The notes under the pieces are model-generated. The model worked only from the letters and a program-made list of their open reading frames with translations. It made no database searches and was not told the origin of the DNA. A DNA stretch of 64,000 bases from NCBI RefSeq assembly GCF_029910095.1, contig NZ_CP094526.1:4154001-4218000 (forward strand), in the 5' to 3' direction. Positions within the stretch are counted from its first letter, which is position 1. Every line of letters begins with the position of its first letter. Origin of the DNA: Bradyrhizobium sp. ISRA464. Its GTDB lineage: Bacteria; Pseudomonadota; Alphaproteobacteria; Rhizobiales; Xanthobacteraceae. This document shows positions 45,191 to 53,864 of the stretch, one piece after another. Made by a program: the position numbers and the translations under genes.

Positions 45191-47080
45191 TTAGAGGAAG
45201 CCGATCGAAATCCACGGGAAGATGGCGACGATGATCAGGCCGATCAACAGCGCCAGCATGTAACCCCAGATCGGCCGGATGCCGTCGGCCGGATCGACGC
45301 GCCCGATGGCGCAGGCGGCATAATAGCCGACGCCGAACGGCGGTGCGAACAATCCAATGCCCATCGCCAGGATGATGATCATGGCGTAGTGCACCTCGTG
45401 GACGCCGACTGCGTGGGCAATCGGGAACAACAGCGGCCCAAACAACACGATCGCCGGAATGCCCTCGAGCACGCTGCCGAGGATCACGAAGGCGAGGATC
45501 GAAACCGCGATGAAAGTCGCCGAGCCACCGGGTAAGCCAGTCATCGACGCCGCCAGCGCGCGCGAGAAGCCTGACTGGGTCAGGCCCCAGGCCATGCCGG
45601 TTGCCGCGCCGATGATGAACAGGATCGCCCCCGACAGGCACGCCGTCTCGACCAGCATCGGCAACAGCCGCCGCCAGTTGAACTGGCGGTAGATCAGGAG
45701 GCCGATGACGAAAGCATAGACGATGCCGATGGTCGACACCTCGGTCGCGGTCGCGATACCCTCGACCACCGCGTAGCGGATCACGAAGGGCAGGGCCAGT
45801 GCGGGCAGGGCGAACACGAACGCCCGTCTAATCTCGCCGGCCTTGGCGCGCTGAACGTGGCTGAGGTCCTCGCCACGGTAGCGCCACCACACCAGCGCCG
45901 AGAGCGTAATCGCGAGCACGACGCCCGGCAGCAGGCCGCCGGTGAACAGCGCCGAGATCGAGACGCCGGTCACCGAGCCGATGGTGATCAGCACGAGGCT
46001 CGGCGGAATGGTTTCGGTCTGCGCGCCGGTAGCGGCGAGCAGGGCGACGAGATCGCCCGGCTTGGCGCCGCGCTGCTTCATTTCCGGAAACAGCACCGGT
46101 GCGACCGCCGCCATGTCGGCAGCCTTCGATCCGGAAATACCCGAGACCAGGTACATGGCGCCGACCAGCACGTAGTGCAGGCCGCCGCGCACATGCCCGA
46201 GCAAGCTCGCCAGGAACGCGACCATGGCCCGCGCCATGCCGGTCATCTCGATCAGGAGGCCGAGAAAGACGAACAGCGGCACCGCGAGCAGGATGAGATG
46301 GCTCATGCCCTCGTCCATCCGGCCGACCAGCACCATCAGCGGCGTCCGCGTGGTCAGCGCCAGATAGCCCAAGACCGCCATGCCGAAGGCAAACCCGATC
46401 GGCACGCCGGCGAAGACGCAGAAGCCGACCACGCCCACGAAGAAGATGACCAGGTTGAGATTGCCGAGCGGCCGCAACAAGGGCTGCGCGAACCAGAACA
46501 GGGCAATCAGCACGGCAACCGTGAGAACGGCCAGCAGCAGGGTTTTGACGTCACCGACCCGTGGTGCCAGCCGCAACAGCGCGAACAGAGCCATCAGGCC
46601 GGTGCCGATCGGCAGCGCCGCCGCGCGCCAGGAGTTGGAAATCTGCAGCGCCGGCGTGGTGATGAAGCTTTCCTCGTAGGCATACTCGTACGCCGGCCGC
46701 ACGATGAGGATCAGGAACGCAAGCGCGGCGCAGGTCGCGACGACGTCGAGATAGGCCCGCAGCGCCGGCTTGGCGTTCGCCACCATCACCGTCATGCGCA
46801 TGTGCTCGCCGCGGCGGAGCGCCACCGCCGAGCCCAGCATGGCGAGCCACAGGAACAGGATCGACGCCAGCTCGTCCGACCAGATCAGCGGAGCATGGAG
46901 CACGTAGCGTGCGATCACGCCGGCGAACAGGAGGACGACCTCGGCGACGACCAGGATCGCCGCCGGGATCTCCACCAGAAGGCCGAGAGCGGCATCGATG
47001 GAGCCGAGGACGGAGCGGCGGCGAGGGGACTGCGACGCCGCCTCGCCGGCCACGGCCGGCGTCATCTCGACTTGAGCCAT
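45191..47080 (-). CDS. TRAP transporter fused small and large permease subunits
   Basis: An inner-membrane protein of 629 residues joining both TRAP permeases. Residues 1-190 are the DctQ-type part with four helices (VVLLFAGVIARYVLHAPLIW); residues about 205-629 are the DctM-type part with twelve helices, including GISGSKAADMAAVAPVLFP and the GATGAQTETIPPS-like loop (LLAATGAQTETIPPSLVLIT). TRAP systems use the sodium gradient with the periplasmic binding protein. The fusion is common in Bradyrhizobium. 22 bases after the dctP gene and 24 bases before the acyl-CoA ligase gene. Confidence 0.93.
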   Translation of the reverse strand: MAQVEMTPAVAGEAASQSPRRRSVLGSIDAALGLLVEIPAAILVVAEVVLLFAGVIARYVLHAPLIWSDELASILFLWLAMLGSAVALRRGEHMRMTVMVANAKPALRAYLDVVATCAALAFLILIVRPAYEYAYEESFITTPALQISNSWRAAALPIGTGLMALFALLRLAPRVGDVKTLLLAVLTVAVLIALFWFAQPLLRPLGNLNLVIFFVGVVGFCVFAGVPIGFAFGMAVLGYLALTTRTPLMVLVGRMDEGMSHLILLAVPLFVFLGLLIEMTGMARAMVAFLASLLGHVRGGLHYVLVGAMYLVSGISGSKAADMAAVAPVLFPEMKQRGAKPGDLVALLAATGAQTETIPPSLVLITIGSVTGVSISALFTGGLLPGVVLAITLSALVWWRYRGEDLSHVQRAKAGEIRRAFVFALPALALPFVIRYAVVEGIATATEVSTIGIVYAFVIGLLIYRQFNWRRLLPMLVETACLSGAILFIIGAATGMAWGLTQSGFSRALAASMTGLPGGSATFIAVSILAFVILGSVLEGIPAIVLFGPLLFPIAHAVGVHEVHYAMIIILAMGIGLFAPPFGVGYYAACAIGRVDPADGIRPIWGYMLALLIGLIIVAIFPWISIGFL

Positions 47081-47102
47081 GGCAAGTCTCCCGCTCTATT
47101 GC

Positions 47103-48122
47103 TCAGGACAGTTTGCCGACCGACTTCTCGAGCAGCTCCCACGCCTTCTCGCCATACTTGCCCTTCCATTCGGCATAGAAGCCGGCGGCGCGGAGCTTCT
47201 CGCGGAACGGCGCGACAGCGGGCTGGTTGAAGACGAGCCCCTTGCCTGCGAGTTCCTGCTGGACCGACGCATTGAGCTTCTCGGTGTCTTCGCGTTCCTT
47301 GACCGCCGCCGCGTTGACATGCTTGGCGACGATGGCGCGGATGTCCTCCGGCAGCGCCTGCCAGGCGCGGCGGTTCATCAGGAACCAGAAGCCGTCCCAC
47401 ATATGGTTGGTCAGCGAGCAGTATTTCTGCACTTCATACAGCTTCGCCGCCGAGATCAGTGCCAGCGGGTTCTCCTGGCCCTCGACGATCTTGGTCTGCA
47501 GCGCCGAATAGACCTCGCTGAAATTGATCGAGGCGGGCGCGGCGTCGAACGCCTTGAACATCGAAGTCCACAGCGGCGACACCGGTACGCGGATCTTGAA
47601 GCCCTTGAGGTCGTCGGGACCGTTGATCGGTTTGGTTGACGACGTGGTCTGGCGGAAGCCGTTGTCCCAAATCTTCTCCATGACCTCGAGGCCGGCCTTG
47701 TTGATCTCGCCGCGCACGTAAGCGCCGAGCTCGCCGTCCATGGCCTTCCAGACCGTCCGATAGTCAGGGAATGCGAAGCCGATGCCGTTGATCGAGGCTG
47801 CCGGCACTAGGGTTGCCAGGATCAGGCCGGACAAGGTGAAAAACTCGACGCCGCCGGAGCGCACCTGGCTCAGCATGTCGGTATCGGAACCGAGCTGGCT
47901 GTTCGGGAACACTTGCAGATCGAACCGGCCGTTGGTCTCGGTCTTGATCGCGGCAGCCATCTCCCGGGCGCGCGCCACGAACGGATGCGACTCCGGCAGG
48001 TTATTGGCGAACTTGTAGCTGAACTCGGCGGTCTGGGCGCGCGCAACGTATGGGGCGCCAATTCCGCCCAGGACGGCGGAAGCGGCGGAGACCTTCAGCA
48101 GCGTGCGTCGTGAAAAGCTCAT
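47103..48122 (-). CDS. TRAP transporter substrate-binding protein, DctP type
   Basis: A periplasmic protein of 339 residues. A twin-arginine-like signal (SRRTLLKVSAASAVLGG, cleavage near APYVARAQ) is followed by the DctP fold: LPESHPFVARAREMAA, LSQVRSGGVEFFTLSG, and NFSEVYSALQTKIVEGQENP, which contains the conserved ligand-binding region. It captures an organic acid and delivers it to the fused permease. First gene of the three-gene minus-strand operon with permease and acyl-CoA ligase. Ligand unknown; the ligase partner suggests an aromatic or medium-chain carboxylate. Confidence 0.93.
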   Translation of the reverse strand: MSFSRRTLLKVSAASAVLGGIGAPYVARAQTAEFSYKFANNLPESHPFVARAREMAAAIKTETNGRFDLQVFPNSQLGSDTDMLSQVRSGGVEFFTLSGLILATLVPAASINGIGFAFPDYRTVWKAMDGELGAYVRGEINKAGLEVMEKIWDNGFRQTTSSTKPINGPDDLKGFKIRVPVSPLWTSMFKAFDAAPASINFSEVYSALQTKIVEGQENPLALISAAKLYEVQKYCSLTNHMWDGFWFLMNRRAWQALPEDIRAIVAKHVNAAAVKEREDTEKLNASVQQELAGKGLVFNQPAVAPFREKLRAAGFYAEWKGKYGEKAWELLEKSVGKLS

Positions 48123-49149
48123 CGGTTTCTCCCTCGGAGAGGCTTGTTGTTGTTCTGAGATGCCATCCTATACGGACCTGATGCCGCGGGGTCACCAGCG
48201 ATCTCGGCTCAGGCCGCGCTTATTGCAGCGTCCGTACGCCGCGGCAATATCGGCTTTCAGACGAGAGGATCAGATCGCTGAGGATTGGCGCACGATGGTC
48301 ATCGGACTTTGGAGTGATCGCCGCCGCGATCAGGGTCGTTGCAGTGGCGGATATCCGATGCCCTGTGAAGAAGCTCCGCTAAATATCTGATCTAATTGTG
48401 GATATAAAATATTCCATAATATACCTTATGCGAATAATTGATGTGGGTGTCCAGCCGCGGCCAATTGTTTTTGTAGCACTCATTTGATTTCCTGCACTGA
48501 GTTCACACGATTCCTGCACCGAGTGGCGTTGTCGGCTGCGATTGGATCTGAGCCATTCGTGCTCTATTGGAATCTGCAGGCGCGTCGTGGAGATGCCAGA
48601 TTTCGTTGCCGCGCGTTCGCCAAGGAAAACGACATCCGGCATTTATAATGCCGCCGCAGGACAGTGGGCCAGGTCCAGTCGCCCGTGGAGGTCAATCACC
48701 ACCCTGCTCCCGGCAGCTTGGTGCAATCGGTCCGCTGCATCCGACGCAGGCAAATCACGTCATCTACGTCAGAAAGCGGGGGAACCCCGCACTTGACGAT
48801 CAGCGCAACGACCGCACTTATCGGGATCATGCGTGCGTATTGCGTATTGCAACGGAAACGAGTCGATTGCAGAGGAAAAGGAGTCGCCGGCATTGTGGAT
48901 TCCTGTCGGCGGGCGGGAGGCGCCTGCCTTGCCACTCGTCCTCCACCGATAGGGGCCTGGGATGGCCCCAGGCGAGACCAGAGGTCTCCTTTTGCGAGAC
49001 ATCCAGCCCAACGTATTGCTTCATAGCCCCCTCCGACTCGGATGATTGCGTAAGGGCGTTATGATAACGGACCTTTTGTGTCGCGGACGCCGACCGCAAT
49101 TACGTCATCGTATGCAAATTTTGAACGCCGATTGACACAGCATGCACGA
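48123..49149. other. Intergenic region, partly AT-rich, with IS110 remnant
   Basis: 1,027 bases between the TRAP operon and the polysaccharide locus. No intact gene. 48385-48430 is AT-rich (TAATTGTGGATATAAAAT, then ATTCCATAATATACC), far below the GC of the surroundings, and could hold a promoter or foreign DNA. 48980-49024 holds the first codons of an IS110-type transposase. Remaining frames are chance-like. Confidence 0.45.
48980..49024 (-). pseudogene. IS110-family transposase, N-terminal remnant
   Basis: Fifteen codons reading MKQYVGLDVSQKETS, the standard IS110 transposase N-terminus with the first catalytic Asp, preceded by GGAGGGGGCT. After that the sequence leaves the family pattern. 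The rest of the element (about 1 kb) is absent. It indicates an old insertion followed by deletion just before the polysaccharide locus. Confidence 0.55.
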
Positions 49150-49983
49150 TCAGCACGCATTCTGCGGACGCAGCACTTCCCTCACTGTCATCGCGACGAT
49201 GATGAGATCAAGCCGAAATGACCAATGGCGTATGTATGCGAGATCACGAGCGACGCGCTTCTCCATGGCTGTCAGGTCGCGCGTCTCGCCCCTACATCCA
49301 TTCACCTGCGCCCAGCCGGTCATTCCCGGCCGTACCGAGTGACGATACGCATACCTCGTAATCAATCTGGAGTACATCGCGTCGTGGACGAGCGCATGCG
49401 GTCGGGGACCGACAAGTGACATGTCGCCGCGGAGGACATTCAAGAGCTGAGGCAACTCGTCCATGCTTGTCCTGCGCAGGATCCGTCCGATCTTGGTCAC
49501 GCGGGCATCGCCCGGCCGGGCCTGGCAAACGTCGGCGCCATCTTCGATGCAGGTCATGGTGCGGAACTTCAGAATTTGAAAGCGTTGCCCGCCGCGCCCA
49601 CCGCGCCACTGTCGGAACAGAACCGGACCCGGAGTCTCTGCCATCACCGCGATAGCGATGAGGACGATCGGCACAAACAGGATGACAAGCGCAATTCCGG
49701 CGACCACTAGATCGAACACCCTCTTGGTCTTGCTATTTGGACCGCTTTGCCTCCGTTGACGTGCGCGCCGTCCGCCGGGCACCTCCCTCTTCTTCGATCT
49801 CAGACGGGGACCCCGCGCCTCAAGCCGCGTATCGACGACCGCGCTATGCTCAAGTTTGGCGCAAGCGGGCCGTTCAGCCTCGACCGGAGCCGCTCCGCGC
49901 ATCAAACCGCGCCGACCACGGCGACCGTGGCCAAGCTGCCTGGCGAACACGCCAGGCGCCCCAAGAACAGTCGGCCATTGCAT
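49150..49983 (-). CDS. Initiating sugar transferase (ExoY/WcaJ-type polyprenyl-phosphate sugar-1-phosphate transferase)
   Basis: Starts an exopolysaccharide unit by moving a sugar-phosphate onto undecaprenyl phosphate. The conserved domain begins near residue 85 with one membrane helix (FDLVVAGIALVILFVPIVLI), then PVLFRQWRGGRGGQRFQILK, FRTMTCIEDG, RILRRTSMDELPQLLNVLRG, DMSLVGPRPH and RPGMTGWAQVNG. The approximately 80 residues before it are basic and poorly conserved. ATG 49983 has GGGAG five bases upstream; ATG 50013 is an alternative. Of the short ExoY type, without the four-helix WcaJ part. First enzyme of the locus to its right. Confidence 0.9.
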   Translation of the reverse strand: MQWPTVLGAPGVFARQLGHGRRGRRGLMRGAAPVEAERPACAKLEHSAVVDTRLEARGPRLRSKKREVPGGRRARQRRQSGPNSKTKRVFDLVVAGIALVILFVPIVLIAIAVMAETPGPVLFRQWRGGRGGQRFQILKFRTMTCIEDGADVCQARPGDARVTKIGRILRRTSMDELPQLLNVLRGDMSLVGPRPHALVHDAMYSRLITRYAYRHSVRPGMTGWAQVNGCRGETRDLTAMEKRVARDLAYIRHWSFRLDLIIVAMTVREVLRPQNAC

Positions 49984-50013
49984 CCTGACTCCCGCGTGAG
50001 AGGCGACGATCAT

Positions 50014-50345
50014 CCCCGCCCCGGGAACCCGCTGTTCTCAGGCCGTCGCACGAGCTGGTTATGCAAACATTCTAAATCCCGGCGCAGCACGCTTCTGCAT
50101 GCTTCCGCCGACCACGCCTCCAGCGCTTGCTCCCGCTACAGGCGTCGTGGCGCTGAAGACGATACATTCGATGCTTTGGACTGGCGAGATTTCGTCAGTG
50201 CTAGGTCCGATGCGCCTCCGCCGATACGTTTGAGCTTTTGCGGAGATTGTGCGATCGCCCTAAAGAACGAGGCTTCTGCTGACTTCAGCTCGCTGCGATC
50301 GGTTTGGAGCGCAATACCATCCAGTAGCGCCGCCCCGGGAATGCC
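50014..50345. other. Divergent intergenic region of the polysaccharide locus
   Basis: 332 bases between the leftward initiating transferase and the rightward polymerase gene; two divergent promoters are expected. No clear operator or repeat was seen, and no plausible short gene. Confidence 0.35.
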
Positions 50346-51620
50346 GTGTCCGCCATCATTCTGGCAGTTGTCGGTTTGCTACTCCTGCTGACGCGCATCA
50401 TCGGCGTGCGCCAGATGATGCTGACTGTCATGCTCTTGCGCCCGTCGTGCGATCGCGCGTTCGATTGGGTAAAGGCCGGCCTCGGCCAGCAATCCGGACC
50501 GGGCGCAGCGATCAACGCGCTCGTGATCGTCTTGGCGATGATCGCTATCGCCCAGGTTCCCAACGCCGTCCTCTCGGCGCCGCTGCTTGGATGGGCAAGC
50601 CTGCTTCTAGCGGCCGCGATATCCCTCTTTCACACGACCGATCTGAGCGCGGGCACACGTGACGTTCTGGATCTCGCCACATATGGAGCCGCCTTCACGC
50701 TTCCATATCTCGTCGTCAGGAGCCGAACAACGGCCGCGCAGTGCCTCACGGTCGCACTCGGCTCATCGCTGATACCGTCGGTCTATGCACTGCTGGAACT
50801 CGCAAGGCAGCCCGCGTCCCTGACGGGACCGCAAAGACTGCAGAGCACCTTCACGCATCCAAATATCTACGCGTTCTACATTGTCGGCGTTCTGGCCCTG
50901 ATCCTCTACATGCACTGCTCCACGAATTTCCGCATCTCCGCCTTCTTGCGCCGAGCGACATTTTGCTACGCGCTCTATCTTCTGTTCCTGCTGCTGCTCA
51001 CAAAGACCCGAAGTGCGTGGCTTGCAGCGCTGCTCCTCATAACCGGTTACTCGATCGTCGTGGACCGGCGCTGGTTGCTTCCAGTGCTCATTTTGCCGAT
51101 GGCGCTCCTCATACCCGGAGTTTCCGAACGCTTGGCGGATCTCGAATCGGGCGCCATCGACGGCACTTACGAGCACCTGAACTCGATGGCTTGGCGCGAG
51201 GTGCTGTGGAATGACACGCTCGAATGGCTCGCGGCCAATCCCTCCGGCCTGTTCGGCTACGGGTTAGGATCCTATCAATCCTACTTTCCCCTATTCTTCC
51301 CGCGCGGCGACGGGCAGGAGGGGATCGGTCCGCATAATGCTGTTCTGCAAATTTACTTTGAAATGGGTATCGTCGGGCTGTGCAGCTTCGCCGTCTTGAT
51401 GGCTGCGATTGCGTTCAGGCTTTTCTCCACGATCGACCGGGACTTCGCCGGCTCTTTCACAATGCTGATGTTGTGGATCGGCTATCTCATGGTCTTCTAT
51501 TCGGACAATCTTCTCGATTACCTGCAATTCCAATGGTTCTTCTGGTTCACGATGGGAACCGTGTGCGCGTCAAAGCGCTTTGCCGGAGCAGCATTGCAAT
51601 CTCGACCGCTCTTCTCTTGA
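50346..51620 (+). CDS. O-antigen ligase/polymerase family protein (Wzy-like)
   Basis: An inner-membrane protein of 424 residues with about ten helices and the family's large periplasmic loop (about 245-325: LNSMAWREVLWNDTLEWLAA, FGYGLGSYQSYFP, GIGPHNAVLQIYFEMGI). Conserved Arg in LTKTRSAWLAALL and His in QEGIGPHNAVLQ match Wzy/WaaL active positions. It likely polymerises the lipid-linked repeat units. The start is GTG 50346 with GGGAA upstream; an ATG five bases earlier is out of frame. Its end nearly meets the convergent GT4 gene. Confidence 0.85.
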   Translation: MSAIILAVVGLLLLLTRIIGVRQMMLTVMLLRPSCDRAFDWVKAGLGQQSGPGAAINALVIVLAMIAIAQVPNAVLSAPLLGWASLLLAAAISLFHTTDLSAGTRDVLDLATYGAAFTLPYLVVRSRTTAAQCLTVALGSSLIPSVYALLELARQPASLTGPQRLQSTFTHPNIYAFYIVGVLALILYMHCSTNFRISAFLRRATFCYALYLLFLLLLTKTRSAWLAALLLITGYSIVVDRRWLLPVLILPMALLIPGVSERLADLESGAIDGTYEHLNSMAWREVLWNDTLEWLAANPSGLFGYGLGSYQSYFPLFFPRGDGQEGIGPHNAVLQIYFEMGIVGLCSFAVLMAAIAFRLFSTIDRDFAGSFTMLMLWIGYLMVFYSDNLLDYLQFQWFFWFTMGTVCASKRFAGAALQSRPLFS

Positions 51621-51631
51621 AAACCGTTGCG

Positions 51632-52966
51632 CTATTGCATCGCCGTCGTGAGTGGCCGCTCCGCCCCGAGGGGATTGCACCGGCACGACACCTGTTCTGC
51701 AAACATAGCGGCCAAAGCCGCCGCCTCACGGTCGACGTCATGCAGGGCCATCACGCGTTCGCGCGACTTGCGCCCCATTGCATCCAGCTTCTCCCGCGGG
51801 GCAAGGAGACATTCGGTCATCGCTGCGGCAAGCTCCTCCACGCATCCTGGGGGGACAAGCCAACCCGTTTCGCGGGAGAGCACCAGCTCTGGAATTCCGG
51901 CGATTTGCGTTGCCAACACCGGGCGCCGAAGTGCCATTGCTTCCATGATCACGATAGGCAGGTTTTCGGCCACGCTCGCAACGACAAGCGCCTGAGCGCC
52001 CAAAATTTCACGCCGAACGTCGGCGCTGCTCAGCCAGCCGAGCAGCCGGACTGACTCGGAAAGTCCGAGCTCGGCAATCAGGCTTTCGAGTTCAGGTCGC
52101 GCCTCCCCGTCCCCAATCAACGCCAGTTCGAATTGATGCCCTGCAGCGGCCACCATCGCTGCAGCCCTGATGAGAATACTCTGGCCTTTCTCTCTGCACA
52201 GCCGCCCGACGCATACCAACCGCGCTGCATCACGCGGTTCATCTTCGGCCGCTTCATGGAACCTTCGATCCAGACCGCACCGGATAAGCTTGATTTTGCT
52301 CTGATCGGCAGCGTCGCACCAGCGGTAGAGCTGGGATCGCCCGTAGTGGCTTACAGCGGCCACGAACGCAGCCTCATGGATCTTGGTCCGCAAGCCAATG
52401 AATTCGGGCTTGTCGTATTCATCGTAGCCATGAACCGTGAAGCTATACGTCACGCCAGTAAGTTGGGCGGCGAGCAGCGCAAGCTCGGCCGGGTTCGTTC
52501 CAAAATGGGCGTGAATGTGTGCCGCGCCCGTCACTCGAACGAGCGACGCGACCCCGCACGCTTCGACCAAGTAGAGGGCGTGCAGCAATGGCCCACGATC
52601 GCTCCTGCGCATCAGCCGCAACGTCGTTGCAAGTGCCCTCGCAAAACGGTGCGGATGCAGCAGTAGCGACTGAGCTACCGCGCGCAGCAAGCCAAAGGGC
52701 TGTCGAAGCAGATAGGTCGTTTGCTTTTCTTCCTCAATGTCGCCGGGATCCACCAGCGTCTTGCCGGCTCTCGCAGCGACGCGGACGACCTCAACGCCCA
52801 ATCGCTCGAGCGCCTGCACCTCCCTCTTGATGAAGGTGTGCGTGACAGCAGGATATTGATTGACCAGGTATAGGACGATCGGGCCGCGATTTACGACCCT
52901 GAGCGGGTTCTGCAAGACCTGATTAGTTCTGCAAGCTGCTGGACGCATATGGCAATCCCGCTTCAT
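51632..52966 (-). CDS. Glycosyltransferase family 4
   Basis: A cytoplasmic GT-B retaining glycosyltransferase of 444 residues. N-terminal acceptor domain: VLYLVNQYPAVTHTFIKREV, IHAHFGTNPAELALLAA and YSFTVHGYDEYDKP. C-terminal donor domain: LVCVGRLCREKGQSILIRAA and the E-x7-E motif in VASVAENLPIVIMEAMALRR. It adds one sugar to the repeat unit. The start overlaps the methyltransferase gene by 44 bases; MRPAACRTNQ 18 bases later is an alternative start. Donor and linkage unknown. Confidence 0.92.
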   Translation of the reverse strand: MKRDCHMRPAACRTNQVLQNPLRVVNRGPIVLYLVNQYPAVTHTFIKREVQALERLGVEVVRVAARAGKTLVDPGDIEEEKQTTYLLRQPFGLLRAVAQSLLLHPHRFARALATTLRLMRRSDRGPLLHALYLVEACGVASLVRVTGAAHIHAHFGTNPAELALLAAQLTGVTYSFTVHGYDEYDKPEFIGLRTKIHEAAFVAAVSHYGRSQLYRWCDAADQSKIKLIRCGLDRRFHEAAEDEPRDAARLVCVGRLCREKGQSILIRAAAMVAAAGHQFELALIGDGEARPELESLIAELGLSESVRLLGWLSSADVRREILGAQALVVASVAENLPIVIMEAMALRRPVLATQIAGIPELVLSRETGWLVPPGCVEELAAAMTECLLAPREKLDAMGRKSRERVMALHDVDREAAALAAMFAEQVSCRCNPLGAERPLTTAMQ

Positions 52967-53639
52967 GGATGACCTCGTGCTGCCGACACCGCGGTCGACA
53001 AAGCCGGATCTTCCAGGACACGCCAGAGTGATGCTTGATCTGGACGCTATCGATCACGTCCACGCTGCCTTGCGACCGCTGCCAGGCCCGTCGCGAGTCG
53101 GCAGAATCCCACAAGGATATGAGAAAGGATCCGTCTCGTTCCAGGAAATCCGCAAAGCGCATCAAGATATCTTCCGGCCGCTCAAAGTAATAGAGCACCT
53201 CGTTGAAGATGATCATGTCAAACTTGCGCTCCGGCGTGTAAGTCGCGGCGTCCATCGCGACAAACTTCGTGCGCGAATCCGTCCACGCGCGGCTCGCAAT
53301 ATCGATGGCGCAGTCGGAAAGATCGACACCGACATACTCGATGGTCTCGAGTGGGCTGAACCAACGACGCAGAATGCCAGATCCGCACCCGAGGTCGAGC
53401 ACGCTCGAGACACTCCCGTCGCATCTGCAATATCCGCCGATCACCGCATAGCGTGTCATTTCCTCGAGATTGCTGAGATAGTCCCATCGACCCGTCTCGT
53501 AGTCCCGGTTGAGACGCTGCGGCGCGATCGCGACACCGCGTCGAGAACTCCGCCCGACGAACACCGCATCTACCAACTCGCGAGCGCTCTGGCGTAGCCG
53601 CCCAGGAACCATCCGTTCGATCATTTCGAGTGCCTGCAT
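52923..53639 (-). CDS. Class I SAM-dependent methyltransferase
   Basis: A protein of 238 residues with the Rossmann-type methyltransferase pattern: motif I SSVLDLGCGSGILRRW, acidic loop end IEYVGVDLSDCAID, motif post-I KFVAMDAATYTPERKFDM and FNEVLYYFERPEDIL. The ATG at 53639 is preferred (AGGGATCTCAC before it; MQALEMIERMV); the longer frame to 53759 has no family features. In this locus it probably O-methylates a sugar or nucleotide sugar. Translationally linked to the downstream GT4. Confidence 0.87.
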   Translation of the reverse strand: MQALEMIERMVPGRLRQSARELVDAVFVGRSSRRGVAIAPQRLNRDYETGRWDYLSNLEEMTRYAVIGGYCRCDGSVSSVLDLGCGSGILRRWFSPLETIEYVGVDLSDCAIDIASRAWTDSRTKFVAMDAATYTPERKFDMIIFNEVLYYFERPEDILMRFADFLERDGSFLISLWDSADSRRAWQRSQGSVDVIDSVQIKHHSGVSWKIRLCRPRCRQHEVIHEAGLPYASSSLQN

Positions 53640-53864
53640 GTGAGATCCCTGCAACCATGGCCTGGGGCCAAGCCCGACGCGCCCAGCCGGTTCCATTTGG
53701 TGGCGCGGCCCTCGAGACCACTCACAGTCCCGCATCTGACAGTCAGTAACGCCGTGCATGCCCGGTGGACAGGCCAGGACCGGCGGAATTGCGTACTAGT
53801 CCCGACTGATCATTGACGGTTCGGCCTCACAGCCGACTATCGCTCAAATCGAAGCAGCTCAGGT

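Noticed and set aside
45857..47230. Rightward 457-codon frame over the TRAP permease gene
   Set aside because: Very rich in Arg, His, Gln and Asp, as expected for the antisense of hydrophobic helices; no domain.
48567..49064. Rightward frame of 165 codons in the 48-49 kb gap
   Set aside because: No ribosome-binding site or domain, and it is antisense to the IS110 remnant; chance frame.
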